This document shows positions 1 to 6,763 of a stretch of DNA of 11,207 nucleotides, piece by piece (within the stretch, counting starts at the first letter, position 1; each line of letters begins with the position of its first letter). The notes beneath the pieces are model-generated. The model saw only the letters and a list, made by a program, of their open reading frames with translations. It did no database searches and was not told the DNA's origin. Made by a program: the position numbers and the translations under genes. This stretch comes from Actinomycetota bacterium (GTDB lineage: Bacteria; Actinomycetota; Actinomycetes; Nanopelagicales; Nanopelagicaceae): the NCBI GenBank assembly GCA_009703165.1, contig WLGP01000014.1, positions 1 to 11,207 of the forward strand, in the 5' to 3' direction.

Positions 1-461
1 AGGGCTGTATCTGTATCAAGGAAGAGCACGCCAAGCTTTTCGAGATCTTCACGGATTGAGTGATAGACAACCTCTGACTCGTACTGTGCGGCAACGCCAG
101 AGACCAAGCGCTGCTTCTCTGCTTCAGGGATACCTAAACGATCGTAGGTATTCTTGATGTCATCTGGAAGGTCATCCCATGTGGTTGCCTGCTTCTCAGT
201 TGAACGAACAAAGTACTTAATTGTGTCGAAGAAGATTCCTGAGAGATCGCTTCCCCATGATGGCATCGGCTTCTTCTCAAAGAGAGCAAGGCCCTTCAAG
301 CGAAGGTCGAGCATCCACTGTGGCTCATTCTTCTTCGCTGAGATATCGCGAACTACCTCTTCGTTGATTCCACGCTTTGCTGTTGCGCCGACATCGTTCT
401 TATCTGCCCAGCCATATTCATAATTTCCAAGGCCATCGAGTTCTGGATGTGCTGTTGTCAT
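1..461 (-). CDS. sufB: SufB, Fe-S cluster assembly scaffold protein (N-terminal part)
   Basis: SufB is a subunit of the cytoplasmic SufBCD scaffold that builds Fe-S clusters from SufS-derived sulfur. Only the first 153 codons are visible; the gene runs off the left edge (the family is about 470-490 residues). The translation opens MTTAHPELDGLGNYEYGWAD and continues with KRGINEEVVRDIS, the stretch NEPQWMLDLRLKGL, PSWGSDLSGIFFDTIKYFVR and the later YESEVVYHSIREDLEKLGV. All are typical of the SufB N-terminal region, including the conserved PxWG..L and Y.V....K/R-like stretches. The catalytic C-terminal beta-helix lies outside the window. The ATG (459-461) shares one base with the sufR stop (TAATG), so sufB is very probably translated by coupling to sufR and falls under SufR control. 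SufD, SufC, SufS and SufU would be expected further left; that is inference. Confidence 0.95.
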   Translation of the reverse strand, partial: MTTAHPELDGLGNYEYGWADKNDVGATAKRGINEEVVRDISAKKNEPQWMLDLRLKGLALFEKKPMPSWGSDLSGIFFDTIKYFVRSTEKQATTWDDLPDDIKNTYDRLGIPEAEKQRLVSGVAAQYESEVVYHSIREDLEKLGVLFLDTDTA

Positions 462-1129
462 TATTGAGCCTTTCCGGCGGTAGTTGCGAGTTGTGGAATG
501 TAGGTAGTGCAGACTCCATCACCATGTGCGATCGTCGCAAGACGTTGCACATGGGTACCGAGGAGTCGAGAGAAAGCTTGAGTCTCTGCTTCACAGAGTT
601 GGGGAAATTCTGCGGCTACGTGTGCAATCGGGCAGTGGTGCTGACAAATTTCCTCGCCTGTCCCCCGCTTCTCAACGCTTGCTGCATATCCCTGTTCAGT
701 AAGGAATGTCGCTAAGGCATCAATCTTCTTTGCACGCTTTGCAAGAAACGGCGTCGCTTTACGTTCAATATCTTCAGCGCGTGATTCGGCGAAGGCGTTA
801 ACGAGATGATCTCCTGAATCTGCAGCCATAAACTTGAGAGCGGCGACAGCTAAGTCATCATAAGAATGTTCGAATTGGGCGCGGCCGGCATCTGTCATGA
901 CAAATACCTTGGAAGGTCGTCCTCGGCCGCGGGTGGAGGCCACACGAGGATCGCGGGCTTCGAGAATTCCATCGACAATAAGAAGTTCGAGGTGGCGGCG
1001 GATTCCAGCAGGAGTCAGGGCCAAACGCTGGCTCAAGGTGCTGGCAGTTGATGGGCCATTTTCCAGAATAGAGCGCGCAATAGCGTCACGGGTGCGTAGA
1101 TCTTCCCCTGGTTGGCTATCGAATTTCAC
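461..1129 (-). CDS. sufR: SufR-type winged-helix Fe-S-sensing repressor of the suf operon
   Basis: This is a 222-residue DNA-binding regulator. SufR proteins carry an Fe-S cluster and repress the suf operon when clusters are sufficient. A winged helix-turn-helix occupies about residues 14-80: STLSQRLALTPAGIRRHLEL is the recognition region and GRGRPSKVFVMTDAGR the wing. The C-terminal half has four cysteines, C162, C166, C179 and C207 (C-x3-C-x12-C-x27-C), in EEICQHHCPIAH...FPQLCEAE...HGDGVCTTYIP, matching the cluster-ligand signature of actinobacterial SufR. The start is a GTG (1127-1129); no obvious Shine-Dalgarno precedes it and a candidate -10 lies about 12 bases upstream, suggesting a very short leader. 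It is first in the operon, overlaps the sufB ATG by one base, and is divergent from ctaA, so autoregulation from the shared spacer is likely. Identification is firm; the sensing role is family knowledge. Confidence 0.93.
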   Translation of the reverse strand: MKFDSQPGEDLRTRDAIARSILENGPSTASTLSQRLALTPAGIRRHLELLIVDGILEARDPRVASTRGRGRPSKVFVMTDAGRAQFEHSYDDLAVAALKFMAADSGDHLVNAFAESRAEDIERKATPFLAKRAKKIDALATFLTEQGYAASVEKRGTGEEICQHHCPIAHVAAEFPQLCEAETQAFSRLLGTHVQRLATIAHGDGVCTTYIPQLATTAGKAQ

Positions 1130-1140
1130 AACAGAAATGT

Positions 1141-1146
1141 ATCGTA
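1141..1146 (-). promoter_or_regulatory. Candidate -10 box of the sufR-sufB promoter
   Basis: Read on the minus strand the hexamer is TACGAT, fitting the actinobacterial TAnnnT -10 pattern. It would start transcription near 1134, only about 5 bases before the sufR GTG. No convincing -35 is visible. The 70-bp divergent spacer leaves few other places for this promoter. Inferred from pattern and position only. Confidence 0.35.
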
Positions 1147-1157
1147 ATTAACTTCCC

Positions 1158-1172
1158 TCTTCTACTCGAAGA
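1158..1172. promoter_or_regulatory. Inverted repeat TCTTC-N5-GAAGA, possible SufR operator
   Basis: This perfect 5-bp inverted repeat with a 5-base centre (TACTC) sits in the middle of the divergent sufR/ctaA spacer. It covers the expected -35 zone of sufR and lies upstream of the candidate ctaA -10. The position suits an operator acting on sufR and perhaps ctaA. It does not match the CAAC-N6-GTTG type described for cyanobacterial SufR, so its link to SufR is a guess. Arms of this length arise easily by chance. Confidence 0.3.
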
Positions 1173-1187
1173 TCGGCGTGGCTGGCA

Positions 1188-1193
1188 TAGGCT
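1188..1193 (+). promoter_or_regulatory. Candidate -10 box for a leaderless ctaA transcript
   Basis: The hexamer TAGGCT (TAnnnT) ends six bases before the ctaA ATG at 1200. This is the spacing that places the transcription start on the A of the start codon, as in the leaderless genes common in Actinobacteria. Only a weak AGG (1189-1191) could otherwise serve as a ribosome-binding site. No clear -35 is seen. Confidence 0.4.
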
Positions 1194-1199
1194 AGCCAT

Positions 1200-2066
1200 A
1201 TGCGCCTTAAGACTGCACTTTTCGGAATTCTCCTCTTTCTGCAGAGCGCGTTGGTCCTTACCGGTGGCGCAGTACGCCTTACCGGCTCTGGCCTTGGTTG
1301 CCCTACCTGGCCTGAATGCACACCTGGTTCATATACACCTGTTCCGCATCAGGAAGAGAAGCAACTTCACGCATGGATTGAATTTGGCAACCGTCTCCTT
1401 ACCTTCGCACTTCTCTTAGCAGCGCTGCTTGTCGTCCTCAACATCTTGATTACCCGTCGCAAAGATCTTCGCCTCCTTGCCGCCGGACAAGTACTTGGAA
1501 TTTTAGGTCAAGGTGTTCTCGGAGGTATCACCGTACTCACGGATTTACATCCGGCAACTGTCGCTAGCCACCTACTCCTATCGATGTTGCTCATTTCAGG
1601 TGCCACATCGCTCTACTCTCGTAGACATGTACCGAGTGTAAAGATCAGTGCGCCGACAAAAACAATTTCAGCACTCTCTCGTGCGCATGTGCTGGTCTCC
1701 TTCATTGTCCTCATCTTAGGAACGCTAGTCACCGGAAGTGGACCGCATGCCGGTGATGAGAAGGCACCGCGCTTTGACTTTGATATCCGAACAGTTGCAT
1801 GGATCCATGCAGATGCTGTGATCTTCTTAATGGGCCTCACTGTTGCATTCCTTGTCACCGCATCCCTTACCCAATCATCAAAGAGGGCAATCTATTTCTT
1901 CTTGGGAATTTCATTGGCCCAAGGCGCAATTGGCTATCTCCAGTACTTCACTGGAATCCCTGAGATTCTTGTTGCAGCGCACTTATTGGGAGCGACTGTA
2001 TTTTGGATTGCATCGTGGCGAGTACGTCTTTCAGTTGTACGCACTCCACAAGATAAAAAACAATAA
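1200..2066 (+). CDS. ctaA: Heme A synthase (CtaA/COX15 family)
   Basis: This membrane monooxygenase oxidises the C8 methyl of heme O to the formyl of heme A, the cofactor of aa3-type cytochrome c oxidase. The 288 residues show about eight hydrophobic segments (roughly 7-27, 65-85, 93-113, 118-138, 160-178, 203-222, 230-250, 255-275) in the usual two four-helix halves. The first extracellular loop has GGAVRLTGSGLGCPTWPEC, with the cysteine pair C34/C40. Likely heme ligands are H124 (HPATVASH), H203 (WIHADAV) and H261 (AAHLLGA). The usual E-x2-H-R of the Bacillus enzyme is E61-x2-N64-R here (IEFGNR), a variant that I believe is common in actinobacterial members. It diverges from sufR and lies 30 bp before tkt, with no visible terminator, so it probably heads that operon. 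The partner heme O synthase (ctaB), often a neighbour in relatives, is absent from the window. Confidence 0.93.
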   Translation: MRLKTALFGILLFLQSALVLTGGAVRLTGSGLGCPTWPECTPGSYTPVPHQEEKQLHAWIEFGNRLLTFALLLAALLVVLNILITRRKDLRLLAAGQVLGILGQGVLGGITVLTDLHPATVASHLLLSMLLISGATSLYSRRHVPSVKISAPTKTISALSRAHVLVSFIVLILGTLVTGSGPHAGDEKAPRFDFDIRTVAWIHADAVIFLMGLTVAFLVTASLTQSSKRAIYFFLGISLAQGAIGYLQYFTGIPEILVAAHLLGATVFWIASWRVRLSVVRTPQDKKQ

Positions 2067-2096
2067 GAATAAAGATCAGAAGAGAAGAGAGAAGAG

Positions 2097-4145
2097 ATGA
2101 CCACACTTACGCACTGGAGCCCATTAGATGATCGCGCTATCGCATATGCACGCGCCCTTGCTATGGATGCAGTTCAGAAGGTCGGAAATGGCCATCCCGG
2201 AACTGCGATGGCGCTAGCGCCAGCTGCATACGCTCTCTTCCAGCGCCATCTTGTACATGATCCAGCAGACCCACATTGGATTGGGCGCGATCGCTTTATC
2301 CTCTCGTGCGGCCACTCATCTATGACTCTCTACACCCAACTCTTCTTCAGTGGGTATGGCTTGACGATGAAAGATCTTCAAGAATTTCGTACACAAGGTT
2401 CTTTAACTCCAGGACATCCAGAGTTCGGACATACAGCAGGCGTTGAGATGACAACAGGTCCGCTGGGTGCCGGAGTTGCTACTGCAGTCGGCTTTGCAAT
2501 GGCTGCTCGTTATGAGCGCGGATTACTCGATCCTGATGCACCAATTGGAACATCTCTCTTTGATCACACGATCTGGGTTATCTGCTCTGATGGAGATTTG
2601 CAGGAAGGTGTCAGCGCTGAGGCATCATCCCTTGCTGGCACACAAGCCCTTGGCAATCTCAATGTCATCTATGACGATAATCGAATCTCTATCGAAGGTG
2701 ATACCCACGTCTCATTTACCGAAGATGTCTCTGCCCGTTATCGTGCATATGGCTGGCAGGTCATCGAAGTTGAAACTTTGGCTGATGGAAATATTGATCT
2801 TGTCGCACTTGATTCTGCGATGGTGGCTGCAAAGGCAGAACTTTCCAAGCCAACTCTTATCCGAATGAAGTCAGTGATCGCGTGGCCAGCGCCAAAGTTG
2901 CGAAACACCGCGAAATCTCACGGTTCAGCACTTGGCGATGAGGAGATTGCTGCAACAAAAGTTGAACTTGGTCTTAACCCTGATGAGAAGTTTGCAATGC
3001 CAGATGATGTCCTTGCACATATCCGTTTAGTGAAAGAGCGTGGCGCTGCCACACGTCGAGAGTGGGATGCACGCTTTGCAACGTGGAAGTCAGCACATTC
3101 AGATAAAGCCGCGCTCTTAGATCGCCTCATGAAGAGAGAACTCCCAGCAGGATGGGAAGCCTGCCTGCCAATCTTTGAAGCCGGCAAAGATGTCGCAACG
3201 CGCGCTGCATCTGGAAAGGTAATCAATGCAATCGCTGGAGTACTACCGGAATTCTGGGGCGGCTCTGCAGATCTAGCTGAAAGTAATAACACCACTATTG
3301 AAGCTGGCGGTTCATTCTTGCCTGCATCAAGTGGAATGAAGAACGCTGATCCATATGGCCGCATCATTCACTTTGGTATTCGCGAACACGCTATGGGTTC
3401 GATTCTCAATGGAATAACCTTGCACGGGCTCTCTCGAGTCTTCGGCGGAACCTTCGCCGTCTTTAGCGATTACATGCGCCCATCGGTACGCCTTGCTGCG
3501 CTAATGAATATTCCTACAACATTTATCTGGACTCATGACTCAATTGGTCTAGGTGAAGATGGCCCTACTCATCAACCGATTGAACATCTTGCAGCACTTC
3601 GTGCAATCCCCAACTTTGCAACAGTGCGACCTGCCGATGCCAATGAAGTGACCCAGGCATGGAAATCGATCTTGCGTCGTCAAGGTCCAGCAGGAATCTT
3701 GCTTAGCCGCCAGAATCTTCCAGTCTTCGATCGCACCACATTCGCTTCTGCAGATGGAGTCGATAAGGGTGCATACATTCTGCTCGCAGCACCGAGTGCT
3801 CCCGAAGTTGTCCTCATTGCAACTGGATCAGAGGTTGCCCTTGCCGTAAAGAGCGCCGAAGCGCTCAATGCCCAAGGCATCTCGACACAGGTTGTGAGCG
3901 CTCCATGTCTTGAGTGGTTTGCACAAGAGAGCGATAGCTATCGCAAGAGTGTTATCCCAACAACTGCGTTGCGCGTCAGTATTGAAGCCGGCATTGCACA
4001 GGGATGGCGCGAATACGTCGGTGATTCTGGAGTAATCATCAGCCTCGATCATTACGGAGCATCGGCTTCTGCCGCTCAACTCTTTGCAGAATATGGCTTT
4101 ACCGTTGAGAACGTTGTCGCCAAGGTGAAGGCGGCACGTAAATGA
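2097..4145 (+). CDS. tkt: Transketolase
   Basis: This thiamine-diphosphate enzyme of the non-oxidative pentose phosphate pathway moves two-carbon ketol units between sugar phosphates. Its length of 682 residues is normal. Visible motifs in order: the substrate/ThDP histidines H33 (NGHPG), H73 (CGHSS) and H107 (PGHPEFGHT); the ThDP signature SDGDLQEG (164-171) through DDNRISIEG (193-201); H275 (KSHGSALG); the Pyr domain with catalytic E430 in FGIREH; H480 and DSIGLGEDGPTHQPIEH (481-497); and the C-terminal domain from about 550. The leader is purine-rich (AGAGAAGAG just before the ATG at 2097) rather than a canonical AGGAGG. The stop overlaps the tal start as ATGA (4142-4145), so tkt and tal are translationally coupled and should be made together. 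Confidence 0.98.
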   Translation: MTTLTHWSPLDDRAIAYARALAMDAVQKVGNGHPGTAMALAPAAYALFQRHLVHDPADPHWIGRDRFILSCGHSSMTLYTQLFFSGYGLTMKDLQEFRTQGSLTPGHPEFGHTAGVEMTTGPLGAGVATAVGFAMAARYERGLLDPDAPIGTSLFDHTIWVICSDGDLQEGVSAEASSLAGTQALGNLNVIYDDNRISIEGDTHVSFTEDVSARYRAYGWQVIEVETLADGNIDLVALDSAMVAAKAELSKPTLIRMKSVIAWPAPKLRNTAKSHGSALGDEEIAATKVELGLNPDEKFAMPDDVLAHIRLVKERGAATRREWDARFATWKSAHSDKAALLDRLMKRELPAGWEACLPIFEAGKDVATRAASGKVINAIAGVLPEFWGGSADLAESNNTTIEAGGSFLPASSGMKNADPYGRIIHFGIREHAMGSILNGITLHGLSRVFGGTFAVFSDYMRPSVRLAALMNIPTTFIWTHDSIGLGEDGPTHQPIEHLAALRAIPNFATVRPADANEVTQAWKSILRRQGPAGILLSRQNLPVFDRTTFASADGVDKGAYILLAAPSAPEVVLIATGSEVALAVKSAEALNAQGISTQVVSAPCLEWFAQESDSYRKSVIPTTALRVSIEAGIAQGWREYVGDSGVIISLDHYGASASAAQLFAEYGFTVENVVAKVKAARK

Positions 4146-5227
4146 AGCACGAGGAGATTCTTGCTGCAGGCACCTCTATCTGGCTCGATGACCTATCCCG
4201 TTCCAAGTTAACTGGAAGTGATCGCCACAGCCTTCCGCATCGCATTGCGCACGATGGTGTTCGCGGAGTAACGACTAATCCGAGCATCTTTGGTGCAGCG
4301 ATCACAGGCGCAGATGAATATGCAGCCGATATTGCATCCCTTTCCGGAAAGTCGGTAGATGAGGTCGTGCGCACATTGACAACTGATGATGTGCGAGCTG
4401 CCTGTGACCTCTTCCAAGATATCTATAAGAGTAGCAAAGGTGTTGATGGTCGAGTAAGTATTGAAGTTGATCCACGCCTTGCACATAAGACGCAGGAGAC
4501 GATTGATGAAGGTGTTGCTCTCCACGCTCTTGTTAATCGTCCTAATGTGATGATCAAAGTTCCAGCGACAAAAGCTGGTCTTCCTGCAATTACCGCCCTT
4601 ATTGGTGCAGGAATTAGCGTCAATGTCACGCTGATCTTCTCTCTTGATCGCTACAGCGAAGTTATCGATGCCTTTATTGCAGGAATCACTCAAGCAAAGG
4701 CTGCTGGGAAGGATCTGTCAACAATCCATTCAGTTGCATCCTTCTTCATCTCACGCATCGATAGCGCAGTCGATAAAGAACTCAAAGCACTTGGCAATCA
4801 AGATCTCCTTGGAAAGGTAGCGATCGCAAATGCCCATCGTGCATACGCCCTCTTCCTTGAAAAGTTTGATGCTCCTGAGTGGAAGGCCCTTGAATCCTCA
4901 GGTGCGCTAGTGCAACGTCCTCTGTGGGCATCAACTGGAGTCAAAGATCCTGCCTACCCAGATACTCTCTACGTCGATGAATTACTTGCACCACATACCG
5001 TCAACACAATGCCGCAATCAACGCTCAACGCTGCCTTGGATCATGGAGTCTTAAAGGCCGATGCGGTGACGGCACATATGGATGAGGCGGTTAAGACACT
5101 TACCGCCCTTACCCAGACTGGAATCTCACTTGATGCGATTACAGATCATCTTGAGGCAGATGGGGTCAAGAAATTTGAAGAGGCGTGGATTTCTCTATTG
5201 GCAGATGTTGCAAAGGTGATGAAGTAG
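4142..5227 (+). CDS. tal: Transaldolase (actinobacterial type)
   Basis: This is a class I aldolase that transfers a dihydroxyacetone unit from sedoheptulose-7-phosphate to glyceraldehyde-3-phosphate, acting after transketolase. The 361 residues form a TIM barrel with D16 (SIWLDDLSR), the conserved TTNPSIF (44-50), E108 (VSIEVDP), the Schiff-base lysine K139 in NVMIKVPATKAG, N161 and T163 (VNVTLIFS), SVASFFISRID (197-207) and PLWASTGVKDP (260-270). The length is that of the longer transaldolase class seen in actinobacteria and cyanobacteria, not the 220-residue TalC/FSA class. The ATG overlaps the tkt stop by four bases. The TAG stop shares one base with the pgi GTG. In some bacteria homologues of tal and of this pgi type form a single fused polypeptide; here they are two frames. 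Confidence 0.97.
   Translation: MKHEEILAAGTSIWLDDLSRSKLTGSDRHSLPHRIAHDGVRGVTTNPSIFGAAITGADEYAADIASLSGKSVDEVVRTLTTDDVRAACDLFQDIYKSSKGVDGRVSIEVDPRLAHKTQETIDEGVALHALVNRPNVMIKVPATKAGLPAITALIGAGISVNVTLIFSLDRYSEVIDAFIAGITQAKAAGKDLSTIHSVASFFISRIDSAVDKELKALGNQDLLGKVAIANAHRAYALFLEKFDAPEWKALESSGALVQRPLWASTGVKDPAYPDTLYVDELLAPHTVNTMPQSTLNAALDHGVLKADAVTAHMDEAVKTLTALTQTGISLDAITDHLEADGVKKFEEAWISLLADVAKVMK
5212..5219 (+). promoter_or_regulatory. Ribosome-binding site deciding the pgi start
   Basis: The last tal codons contain AAAGGTGA (5212-5219), extended by T5220, an excellent match to the AGGTGAT part of the anti-Shine-Dalgarno complement. It lies six to seven bases before the GTG at 5227. The only upstream alternative start in the same frame (GTG at 5185) has a purine run too close to it, so 5227 is the better start. 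Confidence 0.6.
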
Positions 5228-6762
5228 TGAGGCTCTCTGGAGAATCTCTTGCTCGCATCGATCGAACGAGTGATCTCTACAAACAGCTCGCAGTAGTCCA
5301 TAACAAAATTGCAGTTAAGGATTCATCTACATGGGGCCCTGATGCCGCTGCTGAAGCTGCGATCCGTTTAAATTGGGTTGATCTTCCTGAGACATCACGC
5401 TCACTTCTTGTCGAAATCGATGCTCTTGCAGCACGTTTTCGAGATATCAAAACAATCGTTCTTGCTGGCATGGGTGGTTCTTCTCTCGCCCCTGAAGTAA
5501 TTGCAAACAGTTTTGGACAAGAACTCTTTATCTTGGATTCAACTGATCCAAATTATTTGGCGCATGTGATCAATGGAGATCTAGCAACAACCCTGGTTGT
5601 CGTCTCATCAAAATCGGGATCAACAATTGAGACTGCCTCTGCCAGGGCTGTATTTGCCGCTGCCTTTGCTGCCGCAGGGCTTGCCCTTCATGAACATATG
5701 GTTGTTGTGACAGATCCTGGCTCTCCCCTGGATCTAGATGCACGCCAACATGGACTCTCTGTCGTCAATGCCGATCCCCACGTTGGTGGTCGCTTTAGCG
5801 CCTTGAGCGCATTCGGTTTAGTTCCAAGTGCGCTAGCCGGAGTTGATATCTCTCTTCTCCTCGATGCGGCAAGTGATTGCAAGAGAGAGTTTCTTGCCGA
5901 TCCTTCTCTAGCTCTTGATGTTGCTTGGTTATTGACGACTCAGAGCGAGCAATATGTCGCATTTATCGATGCCGGTTCAGGGCTACCTGGATTATCAGAT
6001 TGGATTGAACAGTTGGTTGCAGAATCAACTGGAAAGTCTGGCGTTGGTCGCCTTCCTATTGCAGTTGAATCTGTCGAGGGGGCATCAATCGGTGGTGCCT
6101 TCACCGTTGCATTTTCAGAGTGCGCAGCAGATCTGGTTGTCCAAGGAGAACTTGGTGAACACTTTATCTTCTGGGAATGGGTCACTGCTCTCGTCGGTGC
6201 AGCACTTGAGATCGATCCCTTCAATCAGCCAAATGTCACCGAAGCAAAGAATGCGACCTCGACTCTTCTCAAAGAGTGGGGCGGAACGCTTCCAAAATTG
6301 ACTGCGGATAGCGTCGATGGCGCAGTAGAGATCTTCGGCGCAGGTAAATCATTGCATGATTCACTTGCGCAGTTCTGTAACGGTGTTGCAGCAGATGGAT
6401 ATATCTCGATCCATGCCTACCTTGATCGCCGTGATGATGTGGCGCTCGTGGAACTTCGACGAATTCTCTCAGAGAAAACTGGACGCCCTGTCACATTTGG
6501 TTGGGGGCCACGTTTCCTCCACTCCACTGGTCAATTCCACAAGGGTGGACAGCAGAATGGATCTTTCCTGCAGATCACAGGAGATACGACCTCTGACTTT
6601 GATATTCCAGGAAGTGGATTCTCTTTTGCAACGCTGTTGATGGCACAAGCCCTTGGCGATAACCGCGCACTTGGGCAAAGAAAATTCCCGCTCCTACGTC
6701 TTCACCTACAAGACCGTAGTGCGGGAATCTCTCACATTTTAAACTCTGCGAGATCGCTTTAA
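5227..6762 (+). CDS. pgi: Glucose-6-phosphate isomerase, Tal-Pgi-fusion-type clade
   Basis: It interconverts glucose-6-phosphate and fructose-6-phosphate in the cytoplasm. From the GTG at 5227 it has 511 residues. Two SIS-like lobes are visible: GMGGSSLAPE (81-90), the phosphate-binding SSKSGSTIET (127-136), GGRFSALSAFGLVPSALAG (187-205, with R189), ESTGKSG (266-272, E266 the probable catalytic base), DPFNQPNVTEAK (330-341) and WGPRFLHSTGQFHKGG (426-441). The sequence follows the divergent clade found as the C-terminal half of bifunctional transaldolase/Pgi proteins rather than the classic 550-residue Pgi. GTG was chosen for its strong ribosome-binding site and TAGTG coupling to tal; a GTG at 5185 would only add 14 unconserved residues. 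The last 25 codons contain a strong hairpin that seems to serve the opposing operon. Its stop is separated from the rbpA stop by one base. Confidence 0.93.
   Translation: MRLSGESLARIDRTSDLYKQLAVVHNKIAVKDSSTWGPDAAAEAAIRLNWVDLPETSRSLLVEIDALAARFRDIKTIVLAGMGGSSLAPEVIANSFGQELFILDSTDPNYLAHVINGDLATTLVVVSSKSGSTIETASARAVFAAAFAAAGLALHEHMVVVTDPGSPLDLDARQHGLSVVNADPHVGGRFSALSAFGLVPSALAGVDISLLLDAASDCKREFLADPSLALDVAWLLTTQSEQYVAFIDAGSGLPGLSDWIEQLVAESTGKSGVGRLPIAVESVEGASIGGAFTVAFSECAADLVVQGELGEHFIFWEWVTALVGAALEIDPFNQPNVTEAKNATSTLLKEWGGTLPKLTADSVDGAVEIFGAGKSLHDSLAQFCNGVAADGYISIHAYLDRRDDVALVELRRILSEKTGRPVTFGWGPRFLHSTGQFHKGGQQNGSFLQITGDTTSDFDIPGSGFSFATLLMAQALGDNRALGQRKFPLLRLHLQDRSAGISHILNSARSL
6677..6728 (-). 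terminator. Likely intrinsic terminator of the gap-rbpA operon, inside pgi
   Basis: Outer arms ATTCCCGC (6684-6691) and GCGGGAAT (6721-6728) pair perfectly over 8 bp. An inner stem pairs CTACGTCTT (6694-6702) with AAGACCGTAG (6710-6719) over 9 bp with one bulged C, closing a 7-base loop. On the minus strand the hairpin runs directly into TTTTCTTT (to 6677), a good uridine tract, so it fits an intrinsic terminator for transcripts coming through rbpA. On the plus strand the following bases (CTCTCACATTTT) are much poorer in T, so it is probably one-directional or weakly bidirectional. It lies wholly in the pgi coding sequence, about 36 bp past the rbpA stop. Confidence 0.7.
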
Positions 6763-6763
6763 A

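Noticed and set aside
154..715. Plus-strand open frames across sufB and sufR
   Set aside because: They lie opposite clearly conserved SufB and SufR sequence and show no family resemblance.
2067..2096. Purine repeat AGAGAAGAG before tkt as a functional repeat element
   Set aside because: It is a short purine-rich leader, sufficiently explained as a weak ribosome-binding region.
4208..4693. A 161-codon open frame on the minus strand inside tal
   Set aside because: It is antisense to conserved tal codons, its translation resembles no family, and it has no ribosome-binding site or promoter of note; it is a shadow of codon use.
5185..5227. Longer pgi start at the GTG at 5185
   Set aside because: It would add 14 residues lying inside tal that match nothing in the family, and the purine run before it is too close; the GTG at 5227 has a far better ribosome-binding site.
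5185..5230. Programmed -1 frameshift producing a Tal-Pgi fusion protein
   Set aside because: The pgi frame is open upstream within tal in the -1 register, but no slippery heptamer or following hairpin is visible, and normal reinitiation explains the overlap.
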